This document shows positions 1-7,621 of a stretch of 33,458 nucleotides of DNA, in pieces. Source of the DNA: Streptomyces durocortorensis (GTDB lineage Bacteria > Actinomycetota > Actinomycetes > Streptomycetales > Streptomycetaceae); assembly GCF_016901035.1 (NCBI RefSeq), contig NZ_JAFEUF010000059.1, positions 1-33,458 of the forward strand, read 5' to 3'. The first letter of the stretch is position 1. Each line of letters begins with the position of its first letter. The translations under genes and the position numbers were made by a program. The notes under the pieces are model-generated. The model searched no databases. It was not told the origin of the DNA and was given only the letters and a program-made list of their open reading frames with translations.

Positions 1-145
1 GGGCGGCCGCGGCGCCCCGGGCCGGGGCTACTCCACCCCCACCCCCCCCCCCCCCCGCCCCCCCCGCCCCGGCCCCCGCCCCCCCCCGCGGGGGCCCCCC
101 CCCCCCCCACCCCCTCGACCGCCCCACCCGCCGAAGGAGCACCAG
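1..145. repeat. C-rich low-complexity window edge
   Basis: Positions about 45-115 are almost pure C, broken by a few G and A. No coding pattern is visible. The AAGGAG at 134-139 belongs to the permease that follows. The tract may be a real spacer behind an upstream solute-binding protein gene, or a sequencing or assembly weakness at a contig edge. The sequence alone cannot decide. Confidence 0.6.
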
Positions 146-1147
146 GTGGCAGCCCCACTCGCCCGGCCGGCCAAGACCCCAGCACCCCCGTCCGCGCCGC
201 CGCCCGGCGTATCCGTCGTATCCACCGGACCGGGAAAGCCCGGCGCCCCTGGCGGCCCCGGCACACGACGCGGACAGCGCCGGGCCGTCGCCCTGTTCAC
301 CGTCCCGTTCTTCGCCCTCTTCGCCGCCGTCACCGTCCTGCCGATGATCTACGCGGCCTGGATGAGCCTCTACCGGGAGGAATCCTCCGGCCTGGGATTC
401 GGCGGAACCGAGCGCGTCTTCGCCGGGTTCGGCAACTTCACCGAAGCCCTCGGCAACGAAGCGTTCCTCCGCTCCTTCGGGAACATCGCCCTCTACTGCG
501 CCCTCTACATCCCCGCGATGGTCGGCGGTGCGCTCATCCTGGCCCTGCTCGTCGACTCGGCCATGGCCCGGGCCAGGCGCTTCTTCCAGATCGCCTACTT
601 CCTGCCGCACGCGGTGCCCGGCCTGATCGCCTCGCTGATCTGGCTCTACCTCTACACACCCGGCCTCAGCCCCGTCACCGAAGCCCTCGACGCGTTCGGT
701 GCCGACTGGAACTTCTTCGGCGAGGACGAGGCGATCTTCTCCGTCGTCAACATCTCCGCCTGGCAGTGGACCGGCTACAACATGATCATCTTCTACGCGG
801 GCCTCCAGGCCGTCCCCCGCGAGGTCCTGGAAGCCGCGACCGTCGACGGAGCCGGCGCCCTGCGCACCGCCCTCCAGGTCAAGATCCCCATGATCCGGCC
901 GACCGTCGTGCTGACCCTCCTGTTCACCTGCGTCGGCGCCATCCAGCTCTTCGACGCCCCCAAACTCGTCCAGCTCCGCGCCAACACCATGGGCGAGGAC
1001 TGGTCGCCGACCATGTTCATCTACACCGCGGCCTTCAAGGGCCACGACTACGGCCTGGCCGCCGCGAGTTCACTTCTGCTCGCCCTCGTCGCCGGCCTGC
1101 TGTCCTTCGTCGTCACCAAGCTCGGCAACCGGTGGAAGGCCTCATGA
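146..1147 (+). CDS. Carbohydrate ABC transporter permease (MalF/UgpA type)
   Basis: Integral-membrane permease of a binding-protein-dependent ABC importer for a sugar or sugar-like solute (333 residues). The N-terminal ~50 residues are Pro/Ala-rich and cytoplasmic; the first membrane segment is around residues 48-70 and several more follow. The cytoplasmic EAA loop that docks the ATPase is clear near residue 230 (EVLEAATVDGAG, then IPMIRP). The GTG start at 146 is chosen because AAGGAG lies 6 nt upstream. The stop overlaps the ATG of the second permease (ATGA), so the two are translationally coupled and probably form a heterodimer. No ATPase gene is present, as is common in Streptomyces, where a shared MsiK-type ATPase often serves such importers. 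The substrate cannot be read from the sequence. Confidence 0.93.
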   Translation: MAAPLARPAKTPAPPSAPPPGVSVVSTGPGKPGAPGGPGTRRGQRRAVALFTVPFFALFAAVTVLPMIYAAWMSLYREESSGLGFGGTERVFAGFGNFTEALGNEAFLRSFGNIALYCALYIPAMVGGALILALLVDSAMARARRFFQIAYFLPHAVPGLIASLIWLYLYTPGLSPVTEALDAFGADWNFFGEDEAIFSVVNISAWQWTGYNMIIFYAGLQAVPREVLEAATVDGAGALRTALQVKIPMIRPTVVLTLLFTCVGAIQLFDAPKLVQLRANTMGEDWSPTMFIYTAAFKGHDYGLAAASSLLLALVAGLLSFVVTKLGNRWKAS

Positions 1148-2082
1148 GCACCCAGACAGCCCACCGCGAGGCACCGGCCGCCGCCACCCGGCGCGAGGGG
1201 ACCGGACGCCGCACCGCACCACGGCCGCCCGCACGCCGGAACCGCACCGGCGGCCTCACCTCCCGGGTGGCGGTGAACGCCGTGCTCGCCGTCGTCGCCG
1301 TCTACACCCTGATGCCGCTGACCTGGCTCCTCATCGCCTCCACCAAGAGCTACCGGGACCTGTTCGCCACCAACCCGTTCAGCCTCGGCGACTTCGCGTT
1401 CCTGGCCAACCTGAACGCCCTCCTGGAATACAACGACGGCGTCTTCGTCCGCTGGATGCTCAACAGCCTCCTCTACACCGTCGTCGCCTCCCTCCTCTCC
1501 ACCCTCATCTCCGTCGCCTGCGGCTACGCCTTCGACAAGTACGCCTTCCGCGGCCGGGAGAAGTGGTTCGGGATCGTCCTCGTCGGCGTCCTCATCCCCT
1601 CCACCGTCGTCCAGCTACCGCTGTACCTGATGGCCTCCGAACTGGGCCTCGTCAACACCTACTGGGCCGTCCTGATCCCCAGCCTCGTCAACCCCTTCGG
1701 CGTCTACCTGGCCCGCGTCTTCTCCGAGGGGTACGTGCCGGGCGAGGTCCTCGAAGCCGCCCGCGTCGACGGAGCCGGAGAGGTGCAGACCTTCGTCAAG
1801 GTCGCCCTGCCGATGCTCGCGCCCGGCTTCGTGACCATCTTCCTGTTCTCCTTCACCGCGAGCTGGAACAACTTCTACGGCGCGCTCATGATGCTCAACG
1901 ACGACCGGCTCTACCCGGTCAACCTGGGCCTGTTCATGTGGAACCAGAACGTCTACCAGCAGCCCGAGCTCTACCCGCTGGTCATCATCGGCTCCCTCGT
2001 CGCCGTCGTCCCCCTGATCGTCGCCTTCCTCTGCCTCCAGCGCTTCTGGCGCTCGGGCCTCACCGCAGGAGCCGTCAAGTGA
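1144..2082 (+). CDS. Carbohydrate ABC transporter permease (MalG/UgpE type)
   Basis: Second membrane subunit of the same importer (312 residues). After a basic, Pro/Arg-rich N-terminus of ~40 residues, membrane segments begin at about residue 43. The EAA loop appears as EVLEAARVDGAGE followed by LPMLAP, matching the first permease and the CUT1 family. The reading frame is open further upstream, but the ATG at 1144 is the natural start because it overlaps the previous stop. Its own stop overlaps the GTG of the hydroxyacid dehydrogenase. The three genes therefore look like one operon. The family assignment is firm; the substrate is unknown, with a phosphorylated or amino-sugar compound suggested only by the neighbours. 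Confidence 0.93.
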   Translation: MSTQTAHREAPAAATRREGTGRRTAPRPPARRNRTGGLTSRVAVNAVLAVVAVYTLMPLTWLLIASTKSYRDLFATNPFSLGDFAFLANLNALLEYNDGVFVRWMLNSLLYTVVASLLSTLISVACGYAFDKYAFRGREKWFGIVLVGVLIPSTVVQLPLYLMASELGLVNTYWAVLIPSLVNPFGVYLARVFSEGYVPGEVLEAARVDGAGEVQTFVKVALPMLAPGFVTIFLFSFTASWNNFYGALMMLNDDRLYPVNLGLFMWNQNVYQQPELYPLVIIGSLVAVVPLIVAFLCLQRFWRSGLTAGAVK

Positions 2083-3116
2083 GCCACCCCGCCACGCCCC
2101 GGGTGACCCGCCCCCGCACCGTCCTGGCGATGAGCGGCGAGACCCGGGCCGCGATCCTCGCCCCCGAAGCCCTCGACCGGCTCGCCCGCGTCGCCGACCT
2201 CGACCCCCGCCTCCTCGTCACCGACTTCGGCGCCGACGACCCCGCCCAGCGCACCGGACTCCACCAGGCCGAGGTCCTGTTCACCGGCTGGGGCTGCCCC
2301 CCGCTGGACCCGGCCGCCCTGAGTGCCATGCCCCGGCTGCGCGCCGTCGTCCATGCCGCAGGATCCGTCAAACACCACATCACCCAGGACGTCTGGGACC
2401 GGGGCATCGCCGTGAGCACCGCCGCGACCGCCAACGCCTTCCCGGTGGCCGAATACACGGTCGCCGCGATCCTCTTCGCCAACAAGAACATCCTGGAGAG
2501 CGCCCGCGTCTACCGGCAGGCACGCTCCCGGGTGAACCTCCTCGAACGCTTCCCCGGCGTCGGCAACTACCGCCGCACCGTGGGCATCGTGGGCGCCTCC
2601 CGCATCGGACGCCGCGTCGTCGAGCTGCTGCGCCCCTACGATCTGCGCGTCCTGGTCCACGACCCGTACCTCGGCGAGGCGGAGGCCAGGGTCCTCGGCG
2701 TGGAGCGCGTCGGGCTCGACGCCCTGGCGGCAGAGAGCGACGTCGTCACCATCCACGCCCCCGAACTCCCGGGAACCCGCCACCTGTTCGACACCGCGCG
2801 CCTCGCGCTGATGCAGGACGGGGCGACCCTCGTCAACACCGCACGCGGCTCCCTTGTGGACACCGACGCGCTGGTGAAGGAGCTGGCCACCGGACGCCTG
2901 AACGCCGTCCTCGACCACACGGAGCCCGAGGTCCTCCCCGCCGAATCGCCCCTCTACGACCTGCCGAACGTGCTGCTCACCCCGCACATCGCCGGCTCGC
3001 AGGGCGGCGAGCTCCACCGGCTCGCCGACGCCGCCGTCGATGAGCTCGAACGGTACGCGCACGGCCTGCCGTTCGCCCACGCGGTGGACCCCCGGACCCT
3101 GCACCAGCAGGCCTGA
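2079..3116 (+). CDS. D-isomer-specific 2-hydroxyacid dehydrogenase
   Basis: NAD(P)-dependent oxidoreductase interconverting a 2-hydroxyacid and its 2-keto acid (345 residues). The Rossmann glycine motif reads GASRIG at 172-177, a form of GxGxxG common in actinobacterial members. Catalytic residues fit the family: Arg256 in NTARGSLVD, Glu282 or Glu284 in DHTEPEVLP, and His303 in LTPHIAGS. The chosen GTG at 2079 overlaps the preceding TGA and has AGGA 8 nt upstream (2067-2070). Position inside a sugar-transport operon suggests it acts on an intermediate of the imported compound. It could equally be a phosphoglycerate- or glyoxylate-type reductase; the sequence does not settle the substrate. Confidence 0.9.
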   Translation: MSHPATPRVTRPRTVLAMSGETRAAILAPEALDRLARVADLDPRLLVTDFGADDPAQRTGLHQAEVLFTGWGCPPLDPAALSAMPRLRAVVHAAGSVKHHITQDVWDRGIAVSTAATANAFPVAEYTVAAILFANKNILESARVYRQARSRVNLLERFPGVGNYRRTVGIVGASRIGRRVVELLRPYDLRVLVHDPYLGEAEARVLGVERVGLDALAAESDVVTIHAPELPGTRHLFDTARLALMQDGATLVNTARGSLVDTDALVKELATGRLNAVLDHTEPEVLPAESPLYDLPNVLLTPHIAGSQGGELHRLADAAVDELERYAHGLPFAHAVDPRTLHQQA

Positions 3117-3166
3117 ACCCGCCCCCGTCCCCGTACCCACCTTCGTACCTCCCCGGGAGACCTGCC

Positions 3167-4654
3167 ATGTCCCGTGCCCGCCGTGTGCTCGTCGTCGGCA
3201 TCGACGGAGTGCGCCTCGACACCCTGAACCGGGTGCCCACCCCGCACCTCGACACGGTCGCCGACGCGGGCTTCCTGGCCCCGGTGACGGTGGCGGAGGG
3301 CACGCCCACCATGTCGGGGCCGTGCTGGGCGACGATCGTCACCGGCGTGACCGTCACCAAGCACGCCGTGTGGAGCAACGACTTCAGCGGCCACCGCCTC
3401 GGCGTCTTCCCGGACTTCGCCACCCGCCTGGCCCGCCAGGACGGCCGCCGCACCTATGTCGCAGCGGCCTGGGAACCGCTGGTCACCGTTGCCGACGGCG
3501 GTCCGATGTTTCGCCGGCCGACCCGGCTCACCCACCACGCACCCGCCGCCGACACCCCCGCCGCCTGGGAGGAGGCCGACGCCTGGACGGGCTGCGACGC
3601 GGTCGCCGTTCTCACCTCCGAGGATCCCGAGGCGTCCTTCGTCTACCTCGGCGCTCCCGACGAGACGGCCCACCACCTCGGCTGCGGCGACGGGTACGAG
3701 GCATCGGTCCGGGCGGCCGACCGCCGCCTGGGCGATCTCCTCGCCGCCCTGCGCGCCCGGCCCTCCTACGAGGACGAGGCCTGGACCGTCCTCGTCGTCA
3801 CCGACCACGGGCACCGGGACGAGGGCGGCCACGGCGGGGGCAGCCCGGCCGAACGCACCGCCTGGCTCGCCTGCGCGGGCCCGGACATCCCCGCCGGGGC
3901 CCGCCCCCCCCGCCCGGGCCGGCACGAGGACGTCGCCGCCCAGGTGTACGCGGCCCTGGACCGTACGCCCGACTCGCACTGGACGCTGGAGGGCCGCGAG
4001 GTGCCCACCGTGCCGCGCGGTGTGCTCCTCGACATGGACGGCACGCTCGTCGACACCGAGCCGCTCTGGCTGGAGGCGTGGGGGGGCGTCGCGGCGGCCC
4101 ACGGCCACACCCTCACCGAGGAGGACGAGGCCGCGGTCCTCGGCCGCACCTGCGCCGACACCGCCGCCCGCCTCGTACAGCTGTGCCCGGAGACCACCAC
4201 GGTCGGCGCGCTGGAAACCGAACTGGAGGACACGTTCCTCGCCGCGGTCGAAGCCGGCGTGGACCTGCGGCCCGGAGCACGCGCCCTGCTGGACCGGCTG
4301 GAGGCGGAAGGCCTGCCCGCGGCTCTGGTGTCGGCTTCGCCGCGCCGCGTGGTGGACACGGTCCTGCGTACGTTGGGCGGAGAGGTGTTCCGAACGACGG
4401 TGGCGGACGGCGAGAGCGACCGCTCCAAGCCCTTCCCGGACCCCTGTCTGAAGGCGGCCGCGCGCCTGGGGCTGCCACCCGAAGCCTGCTTGGCGGTCGA
4501 GGACAGCCCCACCGGGGTGGCCGCCGCCGAGGCGGCGGGCTGCCGGGTGCTGGCCGTGCCCTCGCGGACGCCGATCACGCCGGCCCCGGGGCGACGGGTA
4601 CGGACGGATCTCACGGACTTGCTACGCGAATGGGGGCAGGGGGAGCCCGCCTGA
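3167..4654 (+). CDS. Phosphodiesterase/alkaline-phosphatase-superfamily domain fused to HAD phosphatase
   Basis: A 495-residue protein with two phosphoryl-transfer domains. Residues 1 to ~275 form a nucleotide pyrophosphatase/phosphodiesterase-type domain: metal ligand Asp13 (VGIDGVRLD), a nucleophile Thr/Ser in EGTPTMSGP at 45-52, Asp165 and the following His pair in APDETAHH, Asp213-His214-Gly-His216, and His253. Residues ~285-495 form a HAD phosphatase of the beta-phosphoglucomutase-like subgroup: DMDGT with Asp289 and Asp291, Ser389 (motif II), Lys421 (motif III) and VEDSPTG with Glu445-Asp446 (motif IV). The join at ~278-284 has almost no linker and no internal start with a ribosome site. 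A GGGAGA site precedes the ATG. Sequential cleavage of a phosphodiester and then a phosphomonoester is an attractive inference. There is no signal peptide, so it acts in the cytoplasm. Confidence 0.88.
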   Translation: MSRARRVLVVGIDGVRLDTLNRVPTPHLDTVADAGFLAPVTVAEGTPTMSGPCWATIVTGVTVTKHAVWSNDFSGHRLGVFPDFATRLARQDGRRTYVAAAWEPLVTVADGGPMFRRPTRLTHHAPAADTPAAWEEADAWTGCDAVAVLTSEDPEASFVYLGAPDETAHHLGCGDGYEASVRAADRRLGDLLAALRARPSYEDEAWTVLVVTDHGHRDEGGHGGGSPAERTAWLACAGPDIPAGARPPRPGRHEDVAAQVYAALDRTPDSHWTLEGREVPTVPRGVLLDMDGTLVDTEPLWLEAWGGVAAAHGHTLTEEDEAAVLGRTCADTAARLVQLCPETTTVGALETELEDTFLAAVEAGVDLRPGARALLDRLEAEGLPAALVSASPRRVVDTVLRTLGGEVFRTTVADGESDRSKPFPDPCLKAAARLGLPPEACLAVEDSPTGVAAAEAAGCRVLAVPSRTPITPAPGRRVRTDLTDLLREWGQGEPA

Positions 4655-4727
4655 CGTGACGCCGTGAACACGCCGGGGACCGGCGGGCAGCACACTCCCT
4701 CCGGCCCCCGGCATCTCCGTCGTCACG
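4655..4727. terminator. Possible bidirectional terminator
   Basis: Between two convergent genes. A small hairpin is formed by CGCCG (4671-4675) and CGGCG (4681-4685), and outer arms CGTGACG (4655-4661) and CGTCACG (4721-4727) are perfectly complementary; the latter runs into the aldolase stop. There is no U-tract. The position is right, but the structure is weaker than the other two terminators in the window. Confidence 0.4.
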
Positions 4728-5592
4728 CGGCCTGTACCCGCCCCGAGGGCAGCACCGCGATCATCCGGGCCACCGTGCGGGCCATCGCGTCCCGGCCGTC
4801 CGCCAGATAGCGGCGCGGGTCCACGCCCCGGTCGTCCTGGGCCAGCCGCTCCCGTATCGCGCCGGTCATCGCGATGTTCAGCGCGGTGCCGATGTTGACC
4901 TTGCGGATGCCGCCCGCCACGGCCCGGGCCAGCTCTTCGTCGGAGGCTCCGGACGAACCGTGCAGCACCAGCGGGACCGGCACGGCCGTCCGCAGCCCGC
5001 GCAGCAGAGCGTGGTCGATGACGGCGTCCCGCGAGGTCATGGCGTGCGAGGTGCCGACCGCCACGGCCAGCGCGTCGACCCCGGTGGCCGCGACGAACGA
5101 CCGCGCCTCCTCGGGATCCGTACGGGCCCCGGGCGCATGGGCGTCGAGCGCCGGCTCCCCGTTCTTGCCCCCGACCTGCCCGAGCTCCGCCTCCAGCCAC
5201 AGGCCCCGCTCGTGCGCCCATACGACGGCGGCGCGGGTCGCCGCCAGGTTCTCCGCGTACGGCAGCCGGGCGGCGTCGAACATCGCCGAACTGAAACCGC
5301 AGTCCGCCGCCCGGTGCAGCAGTTCGGTGGACTGCACATGATCGAGGTGCAGCGAGACGGGGACGGAGGCCTGGTCCGCGATCTCCGCCGCGGCGCGCGC
5401 GAGCGGGCGTGGCCGGCCCCGGTGGTAGGCGACCGCGTTCTCACTGATCTGCAGGATCACCGGCGACCCCGCAGCCTCCGCGCCCTCGGCGACGGCTTCC
5501 GCGTGTTCCAGGGTGATGACGTTGAACGCGGCGACCGCACCGTGCTGTGCGGCGGCCTCGGCGATCAGATCGCCGGTGGCGGCGATGGGCAT
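4723..5592 (-). CDS. Class II fructose/tagatose-bisphosphate aldolase family protein
   Basis: Zinc-dependent aldolase of the FbaA/GatY/KbaY family (289 residues) that cleaves a ketose (bis)phosphate into dihydroxyacetone phosphate and an aldehyde. Key residues are visible: HLDH at 82-85 (catalytic Asp84, zinc His85), GTSHAM with His183, LHGSSG with His211, and KVNIGTAL around Asn233 for phosphate binding. The length equals the tagatose-bisphosphate aldolase group, shorter than many housekeeping FbaA proteins. It is the second gene of a two-gene operon, 52 nt after the SIS isomerase. That pairing is typical of amino-sugar and galactitol pathways, where an AgaS-type isomerase feeds a tagatose-bisphosphate aldolase. 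Exact sugar specificity is inference. Confidence 0.9.
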   Translation of the reverse strand: MPIAATGDLIAEAAAQHGAVAAFNVITLEHAEAVAEGAEAAGSPVILQISENAVAYHRGRPRPLARAAAEIADQASVPVSLHLDHVQSTELLHRAADCGFSSAMFDAARLPYAENLAATRAAVVWAHERGLWLEAELGQVGGKNGEPALDAHAPGARTDPEEARSFVAATGVDALAVAVGTSHAMTSRDAVIDHALLRGLRTAVPVPLVLHGSSGASDEELARAVAGGIRKVNIGTALNIAMTGAIRERLAQDDRGVDPRRYLADGRDAMARTVARMIAVLPSGRVQAA

Positions 5593-5644
5593 GGCGACTC
5601 CGGGATGAGGGTCCGGTGGGCGGGGAGGAGGGCGGCCTGGGCCG

Positions 5645-6532
5645 TCAGGCCGTGCTGCTGAGGATGACCGAGCGGGTGAGGTGGCGCGGCCGGTCCGGAT
5701 CGAGCCCCCGCGCGTTCGCGATGGCCAGCGCCAGCCGCTGCACCCGGACCAGCTCCGCCAGCGGGTCGAGGCCGCCGGCCACCCACCGGGCGCCGGTCGC
5801 GTGCACCTCGTCCATCAGGCCGGACGGGGCCTCGCCGAGCATCCAGGTCGCGGTGGAGCGGGTGGAGATGCTGATCGGTCCGTGCCGGTACTCCATCGCC
5901 GGGTACGCCTCGGTCCAGGCGAGCGCCGCCTCGCGCATCTTCAGCGCCGCCTCGTTGGCGAGCCCCACACTCCAGCCCTGCCCGAGAAAGGTGAACTGGC
6001 TGCACTCCACCAGACCGGCGGGCAGCGGCTCGGCCAGCGCGACCTGGGCGTCCTCGACGACGGCGTCGCTGTGCAGGCCCAGATGGGCGCGGAGCAGGGT
6101 CAGCGCCGAGGTCGCGAAGCGGGTCTGCACGACGGACTTCTCGTCGGCGAACTCCAGCACGATCGTGTCGTCGGCCATCGCTGCCATCGGGGTGTCGGGG
6201 TCGCCGATGACCACCGTGCGGCGGGTCGTGTCACCGATCTGCCCGAGGAGTCCGAGCACCTCCGTCGTGGTGCCGGAGCGGCTCAGCGCCACGACCCGGT
6301 CGTACGGGCGGCCGGCCGGGAACTCCGACGCGGCGAAGGCGTCGGTCTCGCCCTGGCCGCTGCCCTCCCGAAGGGCCGCGTAGGCCTGGGCCATGAAGTA
6401 CGACGTACCGCAGCCGACCACGGCGATGCGCTCGCCGGCCGCCGGAAGCCGGTGGGCCAGACCGTCCGCCATGCCGGCGGCCACCTGCCAGCAGTCGGGC
6501 TGGCTGGCCAGCTCCTGAGCCACGTGCGTCAT
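5645..6532 (-). CDS. Double-SIS sugar-phosphate isomerase/deaminase (AgaS/GlmS-C type)
   Basis: A 295-residue protein with two sugar-isomerase (SIS) domains and no glutaminase domain. SIS1 carries VVGCGTSYF (38-46) and SRSGTTTE (84-91), the phospho-sugar-binding serine-rich loop. SIS2 carries FTFLGQGWSVGLANEAALK and MEYRHGPISI, which matches the GlmS ELKHGP region. The likely reaction is isomerisation with or without deamination of an amino-sugar 6-phosphate. It is the first gene of the operon with the aldolase. A GGGAG ribosome site precedes the ATG, and upstream lies a clear promoter overlapped by an inverted repeat, so expression is probably repressed until the sugar is present. The regulator gene is not in the window. 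Confidence 0.9.
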   Translation of the reverse strand: MTHVAQELASQPDCWQVAAGMADGLAHRLPAAGERIAVVGCGTSYFMAQAYAALREGSGQGETDAFAASEFPAGRPYDRVVALSRSGTTTEVLGLLGQIGDTTRRTVVIGDPDTPMAAMADDTIVLEFADEKSVVQTRFATSALTLLRAHLGLHSDAVVEDAQVALAEPLPAGLVECSQFTFLGQGWSVGLANEAALKMREAALAWTEAYPAMEYRHGPISISTRSTATWMLGEAPSGLMDEVHATGARWVAGGLDPLAELVRVQRLALAIANARGLDPDRPRHLTRSVILSSTA

Positions 6533-6565
6533 CTGTGCTCCCTGTTCGTGGTTCCCGGGCGATCG

Positions 6566-6594
6566 ATGCTCGAATCTGCATATTAGGCGAGCAT
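6566..6594. promoter_or_regulatory. Inverted-repeat operator ahead of the SIS-aldolase operon
   Basis: Perfect 7-bp inverted repeat ATGCTCG (6566-6572) and CGAGCAT (6588-6594) with a 15-bp spacer. It covers the -10 box and the expected transcription start of the SIS gene, which is where a repressor would block RNA polymerase. The arms are not the DasR consensus. A DeoR-, GntR- or LacI-type regulator is possible. Symmetry and position are seen; the function is inferred. Confidence 0.6.
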
Positions 6595-6609
6595 TTCAAG
6601 CAATATCAA
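6580..6609 (-). promoter_or_regulatory. Sigma-70-type promoter of the SIS-aldolase operon
   Basis: On the - strand, TTGATA (6609-6604) and TAATAT (6585-6580) are separated by 18 bp. Both are close to consensus and stand out in an otherwise GC-rich region. The predicted start near 6573 leaves a leader of about 40 nt before the ATG at 6532. Confidence 0.7.
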
Positions 6610-6780
6610 GCAGATGAGTGGGAGGTTCGTGCGCCCGGCGCGGCCTCGCCCCGGCCATGGCCACGGGGGCGGCCACGTCCGGGCACCGCTTCGCGGAAGC
6701 GCAGTCCGCCCTGCGTCGATGGGTAGGGTGGCTGCGCTTCGCGACATCTGCGGAGTGATCGAAGCAAGAGGGATGGATTC

Positions 6781-7545
6781 ATGGGTTCGCTGTCGGGAAA
6801 GGTCGCGTTGGTCACGGGCGCCAGCCGCGGCATCGGGCGGGCGATCGCCCGGCGGCTCGCACGTGACGGGGCCCTGGTCGCCGTTCATTACGGTGAGCGG
6901 GGGGACGCGGCCCAGGAGGTCGTCGAGGAGATCGGGAAAGCGGGCGGACAGGCTTTCGCGGTGGGATCCCTGCTCGGAGTCCCGGGGGACGTCGAAGCCC
7001 TGTACGAGGCGTTCCGCGCGGGAATGGCGGCCCGGGGAGAAGAACCGGTGCTGGACGTTCTGGTCAACAACGCCGGTGTGAGCGGATCCGGGCGGATCAG
7101 CGATGCCTCACCGGAGGTCTTCGACCGGATGTTCGCCGTGAACGTGAAAGCACCGCTCTTCCTCATCCAGCAGGGGCTGACCCTGATGCGGGACCGAGGA
7201 CGGATCGTCAACATCTCGTCGGCCGCCGCCCACCGGTCCTTTCCGGAGTCGGTGACCTATGCCATGACCAAAGGCGCGTTGGAGACGCTGACGCTTGCGG
7301 TGGCAAAGGAAGTGGCGGAGCGAGGCATCACGGCGAACACCGTGGTGCCCGGGTTCGTGGCGACCGACATGAACGCCCGGCGACGCGAGACGCCCGAGGC
7401 AGCGGCGGCTCTCGCGGCGCACTCCGTGTTCGGCCGCCTGGGCCAGCCGGCCGACATCGCCGACGTCGTGGCCTTCCTCGCCTCGGAGGACGCACGGTGG
7501 GTCACCGGTCAGAGCATCGACGCCACGGGCGGCATCGGCATCTGA
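6781..7545 (+). CDS. Short-chain dehydrogenase/reductase (SDR)
   Basis: Classical NAD(P)-dependent SDR of 254 residues, the standard length. Cofactor motif TGASRGIG at 12-19, NNAG at 96-99, catalytic Ser146/147 (ISSAAA), Tyr160 and Lys164 (YAMTK), and the C-terminal GG at the usual place (TGGIGI). It resembles 3-oxoacyl-ACP reductase/glucose dehydrogenase-like members, but the substrate cannot be deduced. The residues around 62-90 form a slightly longer loop than in FabG. AGAGGGA lies 7 nt before the ATG. It is divergent from the SIS operon and shares the 6533-6780 intergenic region. A TAGGGT at 6724-6729 could be its -10 box, though no good -35 is seen. It ends at a strong hairpin. Confidence 0.9.
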   Translation: MGSLSGKVALVTGASRGIGRAIARRLARDGALVAVHYGERGDAAQEVVEEIGKAGGQAFAVGSLLGVPGDVEALYEAFRAGMAARGEEPVLDVLVNNAGVSGSGRISDASPEVFDRMFAVNVKAPLFLIQQGLTLMRDRGRIVNISSAAAHRSFPESVTYAMTKGALETLTLAVAKEVAERGITANTVVPGFVATDMNARRRETPEAAAALAAHSVFGRLGQPADIADVVAFLASEDARWVTGQSIDATGGIGI

Positions 7546-7563
7546 GATCTGAGCGGCCGAAGC

Positions 7564-7601
7564 GTGCGGCGCCGGGCGGATCGGACCGCCCGGCACCGCA
7601 C
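7564..7601. terminator. Strong bidirectional hairpin terminator
   Basis: Arms GTGCGG-C-GCCGGGCGG (7564-7579) and CCGCCCGGC-A-CCGCAC (7586-7601) pair over 15 bp with a single mismatch and a 6-nt loop. It lies between the convergent SDR and DUF5682-like genes, so it can end both transcripts. There is no U-tract, as is usual in Streptomyces. Confidence 0.85.
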
Positions 7602-7621
7602 ACCTCTCTCGTGTCTCGCGC

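Noticed and set aside
28..333. Glycine-rich 101-codon frame on the - strand
   Set aside because: The glycine runs are only the complement of the poly-C tract, and the rest is antisense to the permease.
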